Source: Chryseobacterium soldanellicola
Lineage (GTDB): Bacteria > Bacteroidota > Bacteroidia > Flavobacteriales > Weeksellaceae
Reading direction: 5' to 3'
NCBI RefSeq assembly: GCF_900100115.1
Contig: NZ_FNKL01000002.1
Coordinates: forward strand, 310,001 to 374,000
Length of the DNA: 64,000 nt
Shown: piece by piece, positions 17,163 through 26,700 of the stretch
Position numbering within the stretch: position 1 is the stretch's first letter
Layout of the letters: each line of letters begins with the position of its first letter
Made by a program: the position numbers and the translations under genes
The notes under the pieces: model-generated
Database searches by the model: none
What the model was told of the DNA's origin: nothing
What the model saw: only the letters and a program-made list of their open reading frames with translations

Positions 17163-18755
17163 ATGAAAAAAACATCTTTATTAGGAGGAATCAAGGAGAA
17201 TTTCCCTTCAGGTCTCGTTGTATTTTTAGTGGCACTTCCCTTATGTTTAGGAATTGCACTGGCATCGGGAGCGCCCCCTTTATCCGGAATTATTGCGGGT
17301 ATTGTCGGCGGTTTGGTTGTAGGATCTTTAAGCAACTCGAATATTTCAGTTTCCGGTCCTGCAGCGGGTTTAACGGCAATTGTCTTAACGGCAATCACCG
17401 ATCTTGGCGCATTCGAGCTTTTTCTTTGCGCAGGGATCATTGCAGGTCTTATTCAATTGGTTTTAGGTTTTATAAGAGCAGGAAGCATTTCCAATTATTT
17501 CCCGAATAACGTTATTGAAGGAATGCTTGCCGCTATTGGCATCATTATTATTTTAAAACAAGTTCCGCACGCTCTGGGATTTGATAAGGATTACGAAGGT
17601 CACGAATCAATTTTTGATAACGGACTAAACTTCGGATATTTTACAGAACTATTAGGGGCGATTCATCCGGGAGCAATTGTTGTAACTTTGGTTTCCGTTG
17701 CGATTCTTATTGCATGGGACAAAATTCAGGTTTTAAAAAGAATGAAAATGCTTCCGGGCGCTTTGGTTGCCGTAGTTGCAGGTATTTTACTGAATGAGCT
17801 TTTCAAAATGACGGGAAGTTCGTTAGCCATCGCACCCCAGCATTTGGTTTCCTTACCGGTTCCGCAATCTCTGGACGATTTTAAAAATCTGATTACCCTA
17901 CCCGATTTTAACGGATTTACCAATCCAAAAGTCTGGATCGTGGGAGCAACCATCGCGATTGTAGCTTCTATCGAAACCTTACTTTGTATCGAGGCATCCG
18001 ACAGATTAGACAAACAGAGAAGAATTACAGATACCAACCTGGAATTAAAAGCACAGGGAATCGGAAATCTGGTAAGCTCATTTATTGGCGGGCTTCCGAT
18101 GACTTCGGTTGTGGTAAGAAGTTCTGCGAACGCGAATGCCGGAGCAACATCAAAATCCTCTGCGATCATTCACGGCGTTTTATTGTTGATTTGTGTGCTT
18201 TCAATTCCTGTATTGCTAAACCTGATTCCGTTGGCTACATTGGCGGCTGTTTTGATTCTGGTGGGATATAAATTAGCAAAACCAGCTACATTCAGGCATT
18301 TCTGGCATTTAGGAAAATTCCAGTTTATTCCGTTTGTGGCGACGGTTGTGGCAGTTGTGGCAACAGATTTATTAAAAGGTGTAGGAATTGGTCTTGCGAT
18401 CTCTATTTTCTACATTTTACAGGGAAACATGAAGCGTGCTTATTATTTAAGCCGGGAAAAGCTGGATGATGCAGATGAAATTACCATCAAACTGGCTGAA
18501 GAGGTTTCATTTTTAAATAAAGCTGCCATCAAAAAAACTTTGAAAAATATTAAGGCTAATTCTAACGTTATTATTGACGCAAGAGGCACGTCATATATTG
18601 CGACGGATGTCCTGGAAATGATTCAGGATTTTGCCAATATAAGGGCAAAAGAAGAAGATATCAATGTGGAGCTTTTAGGTTTCAAAACATCATACAAAGA
18701 CTATGAAACAGATGAAGATTCTCACATTGTCATCACGCACAGAAGGGCCATGTAA
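17163..18755 (+). CDS. SulP-family inorganic anion transporter
   Basis: A 530-residue membrane protein of the SLC26/SulP family with about 12-14 membrane helices. The N-terminus has NFPSGLVVFLVALPLCLGIALASGAPP-type residues, followed by a glycine-rich SGPAAGLTAIV segment that forms the substrate-binding half helix. The last 90 residues, from NVIIDARGTSYIATDVLEMI, resemble a short STAS domain. A frame extension to a TTG at 17109 gives an unlikely polar leader, so ATG at 17163 (MKKTSLLGG) is preferred. Being next to carbonic anhydrase suggests bicarbonate rather than sulfate transport; this is an inference from context. A strong terminator follows. Confidence 0.92.
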   Translation: MKKTSLLGGIKENFPSGLVVFLVALPLCLGIALASGAPPLSGIIAGIVGGLVVGSLSNSNISVSGPAAGLTAIVLTAITDLGAFELFLCAGIIAGLIQLVLGFIRAGSISNYFPNNVIEGMLAAIGIIIILKQVPHALGFDKDYEGHESIFDNGLNFGYFTELLGAIHPGAIVVTLVSVAILIAWDKIQVLKRMKMLPGALVAVVAGILLNELFKMTGSSLAIAPQHLVSLPVPQSLDDFKNLITLPDFNGFTNPKVWIVGATIAIVASIETLLCIEASDRLDKQRRITDTNLELKAQGIGNLVSSFIGGLPMTSVVVRSSANANAGATSKSSAIIHGVLLLICVLSIPVLLNLIPLATLAAVLILVGYKLAKPATFRHFWHLGKFQFIPFVATVVAVVATDLLKGVGIGLAISIFYILQGNMKRAYYLSREKLDDADEITIKLAEEVSFLNKAAIKKTLKNIKANSNVIIDARGTSYIATDVLEMIQDFANIRAKEEDINVELLGFKTSYKDYETDEDSHIVITHRRAM

Positions 18756-18814
18756 ATACTGAGAATGTTATAGTTAGATAGATTGGAAATTAATTTTTTT
18801 TAAAAGTACAACAG

Positions 18815-18843
18815 AAAGACCATCGGATTTTCGGTGGTCTTTT
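18815..18843 (+). terminator. Rho-independent terminator after sulP
   Basis: AAAGACCATCG (18815-18825) pairs with CGGTGGTCTTT (18832-18842), a G-T pair included, with a short loop and a following T-rich stretch. Confidence 0.8.
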
Positions 18844-18939
18844 ATTATTAATGATTATTGTTCTTCCGAAAGAAAATGAAGTGGATTGAAGAATCTTCAA
18901 CATAAAGATTTTTTAATTAAGTTTTAACTAAAATCCCAA

Positions 18940-18969
18940 TTGAATCCTTTTTAAAAATACCTACTTTTG
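18940..18969 (+). promoter_or_regulatory. Bacteroidota promoter, TTG-N19-TACTTTTG
   Basis: A -33 TTG at 18940-18942 and a -7 TACTTTTG at 18962-18969 are separated by exactly 19 bp, the best-formed promoter in the window. It precedes the secreted protein gene at 18998 by 28 bp. Confidence 0.7.
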
Positions 18970-18997
18970 ATGTTCAAAATTATGTTGAAATAAACTC

Positions 18998-19420
18998 ATG
19001 AAAATACAGATAAAAATACTTCTGGCCGGAATTCTGCTGTTCCTGAATGGTTTTTCAAAGGCTCAGAAGACCGTAAGTGATACATTGGCTTATGCTAAAA
19101 AATTTGAAATTAATAAAGAAAAATATATCGGAAAAACTTTTTCATTACTTTTAAAAGACATGACTCAATTGCAGCCTAAAAAGTCTAAATCTGATTTAAA
19201 AGATGATCCGAATAACCCTTTACCAAGTACATTATTCACATTTTCTGATAAAGATATAAATTCCGGCAAAGAAGTGACTTTAGTCATCAAATGGAAAGCA
19301 GATCCTACACCGACCACTCCCATAGAATTCTCTGAACAGGAACATAATTATAGCTTTACATTAACTGAAAAGAACTTTTTCGCAAAGAAAATCATAAAAG
19401 ATATTGTTGTTTATAAATAG
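18998..19420 (+). CDS. Secreted protein of unknown function
   Basis: A 140-residue protein not recognised. Residues 1-22 form a signal peptide ending in FSKAQ, the Ala-Gln cleavage common in this phylum. The mature part is lysine-rich with Asp-Pro and Pro-Thr turns and is predicted to be mostly beta strand, for example VTLVIKWKADP and YSFTLTEKNFF. It has its own well-formed promoter and stands alone, convergent with pth. No lipobox and no C-terminal T9SS sorting domain was seen, so it is probably periplasmic. Confidence 0.7.
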   Translation: MKIQIKILLAGILLFLNGFSKAQKTVSDTLAYAKKFEINKEKYIGKTFSLLLKDMTQLQPKKSKSDLKDDPNNPLPSTLFTFSDKDINSGKEVTLVIKWKADPTPTTPIEFSEQEHNYSFTLTEKNFFAKKIIKDIVVYK

Positions 19421-19462
19421 TAAAACCTCCTGAGATAGACGTTTGTCATATTAAATTTCAAT

Positions 19463-20026
19463 TTATTTCCCATTAAAAGCTGACATTGTATTATTAATCC
19501 CAGCAAAAACAAATGACAAAGCTGCTTTAGAAAACTGATCAATTCTTTCGGCTAGCTTTTCAGACTCTTCTGCGTTCCAGGTTCCGAGCACATAGTCGAC
19601 TTGTTTGCCCTCTGAGAACTCCGCAGAGATGCCAAAACGAAGCCTTGCATAATTTTGTGTCTGTAGGACTTCATTAATATTTTTAAGTCCGTTATGGCCT
19701 GCATCAGAGCCTTTTCCTTTTAACCTCAACGTTCCGAACGGCAATGCAAGATCATCGGTAACGATCAAAACGTTTTCCAACGGGATATTTTCCTTTTGCA
19801 TCCAGTATCTCACTGCATTTCCGGAAAGATTCATGTAGGTATCCGGTTTTAAAATTAAAACTCTTCTTCCTTTGTATTTTCCGTCTGCCATCCAGCCGAA
19901 ATTAGTAGTGTTAAAAGGAGCCTCTAAAGTCTCCGCAATTTTTTCCGCTACTTTAAAACCTATATTGTGACGTGTATTTTCGTATTCCGGACCTTTGTTT
20001 CCAAGACCGACTATTAAATATTTCAT
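19463..20026 (-). CDS. pth: Peptidyl-tRNA hydrolase
   Basis: A 187-residue cytoplasmic enzyme that frees peptides from peptidyl-tRNA dropped by stalled ribosomes. It shows [24 protein letters not shown], in which the His is the catalytic one, and [13 protein letters not shown] and [29 protein letters not shown] residues, with GHNGL a family hallmark. The frame is open to a TTG at 20071, but the ATG at 20026 gives the standard family N-terminus and lies 14 bp after a good promoter. Length fits the family. Confidence 0.96.
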   Translation of the reverse strand: MKYLIVGLGNKGPEYENTRHNIGFKVAEKIAETLEAPFNTTNFGWMADGKYKGRRVLILKPDTYMNLSGNAVRYWMQKENIPLENVLIVTDDLALPFGTLRLKGKGSDAGHNGLKNINEVLQTQNYARLRFGISAEFSEGKQVDYVLGTWNAEESEKLAERIDQFSKAALSFVFAGINNTMSAFNGK

Positions 20027-20040
20027 TGAGAAATTTTTTG

Positions 20041-20071
20041 CAAAATTAGGCATTAAAAATATAAAACTCAA
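20041..20071 (-). promoter_or_regulatory. Promoter of pth, TTG-N20-TAATTTTG
   Basis: On the minus strand, TTG (20069-20071) and TAATTTTG (20041-20048) are separated by 20 bp. The -7 box ends 14 bp before the ATG at 20026. The -33 part lies inside the stem-loop that ends the lipoprotein gene upstream. Confidence 0.6.
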
Positions 20072-20092
20072 TCCCGAAAAGAATTGAGTTTT
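20063..20092 (-). terminator. Stem-loop after the lipoprotein gene
   Basis: AAAACTCAAT (20063-20072) and ATTGAGTTTT (20083-20092) form a perfect 10-bp stem. On the minus strand it is followed by a T-rich stretch broken by an A. It ends the lipoprotein gene at 20124-21056. Confidence 0.5.
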
Positions 20093-20123
20093 ATATATTA
20101 TTTAAAAATTGTTTTCTATAATT

Positions 20124-21056
20124 CTATAAAGGCTTATAAATATAATTAACCCCAAATCCTTTCGTCATATAGGTCTGAACATCGTAATTGTAATCTGTAC
20201 TGAATACCGTCGGAGTCGGAACAGGAGGTACAAGATCCGTTATTGCCATTCTTTTCGGGCTGTTCGGAGATAGAATAAAACTCTCTGAATCATTCGTCTC
20301 TGATGCAGACAAAATTCTTGAAATTTTATAGGCAAACGGTAATAGCGAGAATGGGCTGATTCTATCATCATAATTGGAAAATTCATAGCTATATTTACTC
20401 ACAGGTGCTCCAAAAACACTGCCGCCGGTCATAGGCCCGTAGTTTCTTAATACTTTAGTAACATTATCTCCTGTATAGGTATAGGTTGTTTCAGAATAAT
20501 TTTTATATTCAAACGGCACGGCTGGTACCTCTTCACCTGTCTGCATAACGATTTTCTCCAGCTTATCAGTTGTCGTGCTGTAGGTAAGCTTATATAAAGT
20601 TTTAGTTTTTCTTATCGTTACCGTCGGAGGAGTCGGAGTAAGGTCAATAATAATCGTTTCACGGTTTTCAGAGATAGATTCTAATTTTCCTGAATTTCCG
20701 TACGTAAATAATTGAGTGTATGAAGTGCTGTCTATATCCGGATCTCCGTCTTTATCGCCGTCTAAATGACCTCTGTAAGAGATTTTGCTTACTTTGTCAC
20801 CGCTGTACATGACATCGGTAACAGATCGGTCTTCGATCCCCGGGGTAAGTACTTTGGTCATTGCCAACCCGTTATAATGATATTCCGCCAATGTATCTGC
20901 ATCTGTAATCTCCCTATATAATGCTCTAGGCCCGTTTAATCCGGTATTGTTATTCAGATCAATTAATGGATTCCCATCCTCATCCAGCATATCCTTACAT
21001 GAGTGTATAGAAGAAAAACCTGCTAACAGTAAAATAAAATATAAAAATCGTTTCAT
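20124..21056 (-). CDS. Putative lipoprotein with YD-like beta repeats
   Basis: A 310-residue protein not recognised as a named family. From ATG at 21056 it begins MKRFLYFILLLAGFSSIHSC, a signal peptide with lipobox Cys at residue 20 followed by KDMLDED, so it should be a surface or outer-membrane lipoprotein. The body has repeated strand-turn units such as FTYGNSGKLESISEN, LYKLTYSTTTDKLEKIV and YTYTGDNVTKVLRNYG, similar in kind to YD-repeat and related Bacteroidota beta proteins. The longer frame to a TTG at 21083 would hide the signal peptide behind a charged stretch, so it is rejected. A TATATTTG box (21081-21088) precedes it. Confidence 0.75.
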   Translation of the reverse strand: MKRFLYFILLLAGFSSIHSCKDMLDEDGNPLIDLNNNTGLNGPRALYREITDADTLAEYHYNGLAMTKVLTPGIEDRSVTDVMYSGDKVSKISYRGHLDGDKDGDPDIDSTSYTQLFTYGNSGKLESISENRETIIIDLTPTPPTVTIRKTKTLYKLTYSTTTDKLEKIVMQTGEEVPAVPFEYKNYSETTYTYTGDNVTKVLRNYGPMTGGSVFGAPVSKYSYEFSNYDDRISPFSLLPFAYKISRILSASETNDSESFILSPNSPKRMAITDLVPPVPTPTVFSTDYNYDVQTYMTKGFGVNYIYKPL

Positions 21057-21080
21057 TTCAGGGGATTGTTTATTTTTCCA

Positions 21081-21088
21081 CAAATATA
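21081..21088 (-). promoter_or_regulatory. -7 promoter element TATATTTG before lipoprotein gene
   Basis: Matches TAnnTTTG on the minus strand, 24 bp before the ATG at 21056. It overlaps the TTG at 21083 that would be the alternative start, which argues against that start. No -33 TTG at normal spacing. Confidence 0.5.
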
Positions 21089-21217
21089 ATTTTTTTTTGC
21101 ATAAAAATTATATTTTTATTCATATTCTCGTAAAACTAATAATTGTAATTTTCATTATAACGCCTTAATAAGATTTTTAGTACTTTCCTAAAAAACGGAT
21201 CATATCAATTTAAGGCT

Positions 21218-21250
21218 AAAAAAATCTAAAAGCCTGAACTTTTAGATTTT
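21218..21250 (-). terminator. Terminator after the triplicated secreted-protein genes
   Basis: AAAATCTAAAAG (21221-21232) pairs perfectly with CTTTTAGATTTT (21239-21250) across a 6-base loop, with a run of A on the plus strand that gives a T-run on the minus strand. Confidence 0.7.
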
Positions 21251-21272
21251 ACAATTATTTATATATGAAAAC

Positions 21273-22016
21273 TTAGTAAGGTTGCAAAACCGACGTCGTT
21301 AATATAGATTGTGACATATCTGAATTCAGATAGGTAGTATTTACGGCTCTTCCCAATCCTAATGTTCCGGAATTAAGATTTCTTTTTACACAAGCTGCTT
21401 TTACAGAGTAATTATTTTTTACAGGAAGATTTGTTAACGTTGCATTCAGATTAAAAATCTTATTTGTTCCGTCACCTCCCAGAACTACGTCTGTTCTTAC
21501 GGCTTTCAGCTTATCGTCTACAAAAATTCCGCAGGCAAAACTTGTTGATGAATTATTATTGCCTGTTTTCTGCGCTGTTGTCTGAAATGTAAACGTTACT
21601 TTATTGGTAGATTTTGTAACGGAAAATACATCTGTAGCGTCCGGTAAAACCGTCCATCCTGAGCCAAGAGCTTCATTTACGGCATAAGGTGATGTAGAGC
21701 CATTATTTCCTGAAAAGCTGACTCCTGTTTTATCAGCAACCGTATTCATTGAAAAAAGTGACATGCTGGTAAGCCCGTCTGCTACTTTTATTGATTTCCA
21801 GTCATTTGTTCCTAAATCTGTGTTATTGTGGAAGATTGTTCCGGCTGCTCCGGCTGAACCTTTCACTGTATTTGTACCTCCTACTCTGATTTCTTTTCTT
21901 GCATTAAAATCTCCGTTAATATCCAGTGTGTTTACAGGAGAAGGGGTATTGATTCCGATCTGGGCGTTAAAAATGCCGGCAAGTAATAGTGTTGTTACTA
22001 GAAATATTTTTTTCAT
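21273..22016 (-). CDS. Secreted protein with LDINGD head motif (third paralogue)
   Basis: A 247-residue protein with signal peptide MKKIFLVTTLLLAGIFNAQ. The mature start IGINTPSPVNTLDINGDF is a motif found at the N-terminus of many Bacteroidota surface proteins. Later it shares FACGIFVDDKLKAVR with the two upstream paralogues. The C-terminus is predicted beta-rich. It is the last of three tandem genes, starting 2 bp after the stop of the previous one, and the set ends at a terminator. No known enzymatic motif was seen. Export is certain in form; the route beyond the periplasm is unknown. Confidence 0.78.
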   Translation of the reverse strand: MKKIFLVTTLLLAGIFNAQIGINTPSPVNTLDINGDFNARKEIRVGGTNTVKGSAGAAGTIFHNNTDLGTNDWKSIKVADGLTSMSLFSMNTVADKTGVSFSGNNGSTSPYAVNEALGSGWTVLPDATDVFSVTKSTNKVTFTFQTTAQKTGNNNSSTSFACGIFVDDKLKAVRTDVVLGGDGTNKIFNLNATLTNLPVKNNYSVKAACVKRNLNSGTLGLGRAVNTTYLNSDMSQSILTTSVLQPY

Positions 22017-22018
22017 AA

Positions 22019-22831
22019 TTAGTTTGTAATGGTGTTAAATACTTCAGGAACTTCATATACATCAACCTTAAGGGAAGATTGTGTGATAAAAGAGTCGATA
22101 TTCGTTGCTACGTTGATCCCGATTCCTAAGGTAATGTTATCCGTATTGTAAGATTTAAGTCTTGAGCATGCCACACTCACCGTATGCTGCCCTTTTGAAA
22201 GGTTTTCAATAATCCCGATCTGGTTATGTGTGATAAATGTATTGTCTGAAGTACTTGCTTTTAAATTTCTCTGTCTTAGATTAACCAATTTATCATCGAC
22301 AAAAATTCCGCAGGCATAATCAATTGAAGTATCCGTATTTCCGGCGCCCGGGAAATTTGCCTGAACGACAGTTTCAAACTGAAAGTACGTTTTGCTTTGT
22401 GTGCTGTAAACATTAATCGGCTGTGAAAGGGCCGTTATTTTTTTAAACCTGGAAAAATTACTGTAGGCAGTTCCTTTTGTAAAGGTTGCTGCTCTTGATG
22501 TAATGGTAGACTCTTCTGCAGCGGTAAATTTTACTCCGGTATTATCAGAAAAAGAGTTGTTAAAGATCAGATAATATTGATTAGCTTCATATTCCGGGAT
22601 GCGAAGCGCCTTCCAAACGGGTGGCTTTCCATCTCCCTGAGAAACAAGAACCTGAGAGTTATTTCCTTCAAAAAGGGAGTTATCTGTTGTATTTAAAACG
22701 GCAATCTTACCTCTAAGATTTGTATCTCCGTTGACGTCTAATTTTGCTTTTGGACTCTCTGTTTTTATTCCGATCTGAGCAGAAAGAGACAATCCTATTG
22801 TCATGAATAGGATAGGTAATATTTTTTTCAT
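22019..22831 (-). CDS. Secreted protein with LDVNGD head motif (second paralogue)
   Basis: A 270-residue secreted protein with signal peptide ending in LSAQ, then IGIKTESPKAKLDVNGD, VLVSQGDGKPPVWKALR, and YACGIFVDDKLVNLRQRNL. The VLVSQGxGxPPVWK stretch is shared with the first copy but lost in the third, and the C-terminal part VSVACSRLKSYNTDNITLGIG is shared with both. It lies 3 bp after the first copy and 2 bp before the third. Function is unknown; tandem duplication is evident from the sequences. Confidence 0.78.
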   Translation of the reverse strand: MKKILPILFMTIGLSLSAQIGIKTESPKAKLDVNGDTNLRGKIAVLNTTDNSLFEGNNSQVLVSQGDGKPPVWKALRIPEYEANQYYLIFNNSFSDNTGVKFTAAEESTITSRAATFTKGTAYSNFSRFKKITALSQPINVYSTQSKTYFQFETVVQANFPGAGNTDTSIDYACGIFVDDKLVNLRQRNLKASTSDNTFITHNQIGIIENLSKGQHTVSVACSRLKSYNTDNITLGIGINVATNIDSFITQSSLKVDVYEVPEVFNTITN

Positions 22832-22834
22832 TAT

Positions 22835-23656
22835 TTAGTTTGTTTTGTAGGTTATATATTCAATAAGATCTATTTTGACAATAGATTCTAAGGTAAATGC
22901 ATTAGAAACATTGTTTGTGTTCGAGACATTACGCCCGATCGTAAATTGAGCATTGTTATTGGATGCTTCAATTTTTCTGCATGCTACTTCTACCTTTTGT
23001 ACACCTACAGGAACGTCTTGTTCTGAATAATTAAGGGTAAAAATATAATCCTGGATACCTTGCTTATCGGTATTATTGGTGGTAATAATCTCATCGGGGC
23101 GTACCGCTACCAGTCTGCCATTTCTGAAAATCCCACAAGCAAAGCTTATATTTTGAGAGGTTGTTGCTGATGTAGATTTCATTTCAACACCTGTCTGAAA
23201 CTGATAGGTCAGTTTATTTTTAGTTTCTTTAACAGTGAAATTATTCTCTAATCCGCTAATTTTCGACCACTTTCCTTTGGTCTGATCGGTGAGCTGATCT
23301 CCTATGCTGTTTTTCAGCACATTATCACCCGCTACACCATTTGAAAGCGCTGAAATCCCAGTTTGATCCGATGACAGATACGAATTGATCAATCTGTACT
23401 GTCCTTCCTCTAGAAAGGTAACATTCAATGATTTCCAGACAGGAGGCAAACCTTCTCCCTGAGAAACCAATACTTGGCCATTTTGCCCGGCATTTCCTAC
23501 CTGGCTTGAAGTACCGCCGACTCTAAGTTCTTTCCTCAGTGTGGTTTTCCCGTTGATATCGAGAGTTGAATTAGGGGTACTCGTTCTAATTCCCACTTGA
23601 GCGTGTGCGAAGACTGAGCAAAGTCCTGCTACACATAAATACACAGTTTTTTTCAT
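22835..23656 (-). CDS. Secreted protein with LDINGK head motif (first paralogue)
   Basis: A 273-residue secreted protein, the first gene of three tandem paralogues. Signal peptide MKKTVYLCVAGLCSVFAHAQ is followed by VGIRTSTPNSTLDINGK, VLVSQGEGLPPVWKSLN, SFACGIFRNGRLVAVRPDEI and a C-terminal beta-rich segment with VEVACRKIEASNNNAQFTIG. A TACCTTTG box (23668-23675, minus strand) lies 11 bp upstream. No lipobox or T9SS sorting domain was found. Role unknown; a head or adhesion-type surface protein is plausible. Confidence 0.78.
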   Translation of the reverse strand: MKKTVYLCVAGLCSVFAHAQVGIRTSTPNSTLDINGKTTLRKELRVGGTSSQVGNAGQNGQVLVSQGEGLPPVWKSLNVTFLEEGQYRLINSYLSSDQTGISALSNGVAGDNVLKNSIGDQLTDQTKGKWSKISGLENNFTVKETKNKLTYQFQTGVEMKSTSATTSQNISFACGIFRNGRLVAVRPDEIITTNNTDKQGIQDYIFTLNYSEQDVPVGVQKVEVACRKIEASNNNAQFTIGRNVSNTNNVSNAFTLESIVKIDLIEYITYKTN

Positions 23657-23667
23657 AATAAGGGCTG

Positions 23668-23675
23668 CAAAGGTA
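23668..23675 (-). promoter_or_regulatory. -7 promoter element TACCTTTG before the secreted-protein operon
   Basis: Matches TAnnTTTG on the minus strand, 11 bp before the ATG at 23656. No -33 TTG at normal spacing. Confidence 0.45.
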
Positions 23676-23791
23676 ATAAATTTTTAATCAAAAAAGTAGA
23701 CCTCATCCTTATAAAGTAATAGAAATAAGCTATTTACATGATATAAATCATAACGGCAAAAGTGGACTTATTTCCTACTGTGTGGAATTAT

Positions 23792-26700
23792 TTATTCATT
23801 TTCGAGGATTGATTTCAGAAGATTATTCACCTCATCGACATTTATTATTTTGTCTTTTCTCATCATAAGGTGATTTCCGTCCTTGCCGACTTTCTCCTTC
23901 AGTTGGGCTTCCGCAGGGTTTCGGGTTAAGTAGTTGATAATGTGTCTAAACTTGTTGGTTTGATAAAATTTGTCCTGAGGGTTGGCCGGAAAGTAACCTA
24001 AAAAAATACCGTTTTTCATGACAATTTTTTCAAAACCAATGTCTGCAGCCAACCATTTTAGTGCAACACTTTTTAATAAATTTTTAACTTCTTTTGGTAA
24101 ATTTCCAAAACGATCTATTAATTCTGACTCAAATTGTAGTAAATCTTTCTCATTATCAATCTCAGCGATCTTCTGATAAAGCAATAATCTTTCTTCCGTG
24201 CTTGATATATAGGAATCCGGAAGCATCAGCTCCAGATCGGTATCAATATTGACTTCTTTTACTGTTTTGAATAATTTATTTCTTTCCTCTTCATTTTCGA
24301 AAAGATTTTCAAATTCCGCATCGTCCTTTAATTCCTCCAAAGCTTCCTGCATTAATTTCTGATAGGTTTCAAAACCCATTTCATTAATAAATCCGCTTTG
24401 CTCTGCTCCCAATAAATCTCCTGCACCACGGATTTCAAGATCCTTCATCGCAATCTGGAAACCGCTTCCCAGATCAGAAAACTGCTCAATTGCTTCCAGA
24501 CGTTTCCTCGCATCGGAAGTCATCATATCATAAGGTGGTGTGATCAGATAACAAAAAGCTTTTCTGTTGCTTCGTCCCACCCTTCCTCTCATCTGGTGAA
24601 CATCTGCCATCCCGAAACGGTGCGCATCATTGATGAAAATCGTATTAGCATTCGGAACGTCTACTCCACTTTCTACGATTGTTGTGGAAACCAGAACATC
24701 ATATTTACCTTCCATGAAGTCGAGAACGTTTTTCTCCAGCTGTTTTCCTTCCATCTGGCCATGGCCGATAATTACTTTTGCATCAGGAACCAAACGCTGG
24801 ATCAGTCCTGCAATATCTTTAAGATTTTCAATCCTGTTATTGATGAAATAAACCTGGCCGTCTCTTTGAATTTCATACGAAACCGCATCACGGATAATTT
24901 CTTCGTTAAATCCAATTAACTGGGTTTCAACCGGCTGTCTGTTTGGCGGCGGTGTTTTAATTACCGATAAATCTCTCGCAGCCATCAAAGAAAACTGCAA
25001 TGTTCTCGGAATCGGTGTTGCGGTTAATGTAAGTGTGTCGACATTATTTTTAATGGTTTTCAGCTTATCTTTTACAGAAACCCCGAATTTATGCTCTTCA
25101 TCAATAACCAATAATCCAAGATCTTTAAATTTAACACCACTTCCTACTAATTGATGCGTTCCAATAATAATATCAACTTTCCCGTTTTTTAAAGCTTCTA
25201 AAGTCTCAGATTTCTGTTTAGCGGTACGGAATCTGTTCAGATAAGAAATAGTTACCGGAAAATCTTTCAATCTTTCCTTGAAGCTTCTGTAATGCTGAAA
25301 CGCCAGAATCGTTGTCGGAACCAATACTGCGACCTGCTTTCCATCTGTTGCAGCCTTAAAAGCAGCACGGATCGCAACTTCCGTTTTACCAAACCCTACG
25401 TCTCCACAAACCAGTCTGTCCATTACGGTTTCGGCTTCCATGTCTCTTTTTACGTCAATGGTTGCTTTTTCCTGATCGGGCGTATCTTCGTAGATAAAGC
25501 TTGCTTCCAGCTCGTTCTGCAGATAAGAATCGGGTGTAAATGCAAAACCCCGCGCCGTTTTTCTCTGAGCGTACAATTGTATAAGGTCAAAAGCGATTTG
25601 TTTTACTTTGGCCTTTGTTTTTTGCTTTAAAGATTTCCAGGCTGGTGAGCCAAGTTTGCTCAAAACAACTTCTCTTCCGTCCGGGCCGTTGTATTTTGAA
25701 ATTTTATGAAGCGAATGAATGCTTACATATAATAAGTCTCCGTTTTTATAGGTTAATTTAAAGCATTCCTGAATTTTCCCATCATTATTTACTTTTACCA
25801 ATCCCATAAATTTTCCTATTCCGTGGTCGATATGAGCGATGTAATCTCCGACTTTTAATGACATTAGATCTTTTAAAGTCAGCTGCTCGGATTTTGCAAA
25901 ATTATTTTTCGCTTTATATCGTTGGTAACGGTCAAAAATCTGGTGATCAGTATAAACCAAAAGCTTGTGATCAAGATCTACAAAACCTTCATGAAGCTCG
26001 GATTTAAAACTTTTAAAAGGAAGCTCATGCTCCAATTCCTCAAAAATTGACTCCAGTCTTTCTTTTTGCTTTTCGCCGGAAAAAGAAATCCAGGTATCAA
26101 AACCTTCTTGCTGCTTTTCTTCTAGATCTTCAATTAATAATTCAAAATTTTTATGAAATGACGGCTGTGCAGTCTGATTGATTTTTACTTCACCAATTTC
26201 TTTTATTCCTTCAATCGAAACACTGCTGAAATCTATTGTTTTAAATTTTTTATAATCAAATAAAAATTCCTGATCAGAAATAAATAATTCCTGTGGCGCG
26301 CGGTGGGCAATATCCTTATTTAAAGTATCATATTTTTCAAGAGATTTTTCGTAAAAAGCTTTTATCTTCTGAATCCCAACAACAGCGTTTTTTGTAACCA
26401 CAAAACTGTCTTTCGGTAATAGCTGCAACAACGAAACCCTAATCCCCGTCACAGAAAAATTCATGTTGGAGACCAATTGGAATTCCTGGATCTTATCAAT
26501 TGAAAGCTGTGTTTCAATATCAAAAGTTTTAATGCTTTCAACCTCATTTCCGAAGAAAGTGATACGGTACGGCTTTTCATTTGAATAAGAAAAAACATCT
26601 ACAATTCCTCCTCTCACGGAAAATTCTCCTGGCTCCGAAACAAAATCTGCCTGCTGAAAACTGTAATGATTCAGCAATTCATCCACAAAATCAAAGTCAA

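Noticed and set aside
17726..18169. A 147-codon minus-strand frame inside sulP
   Set aside because: Antisense shadow of the transporter frame with no independent support.
17163..18755. Calling the SulP protein a sulfate permease
   Set aside because: SulP members carry several anions and the carbonic anhydrase neighbour favours bicarbonate; the sequence alone cannot decide.
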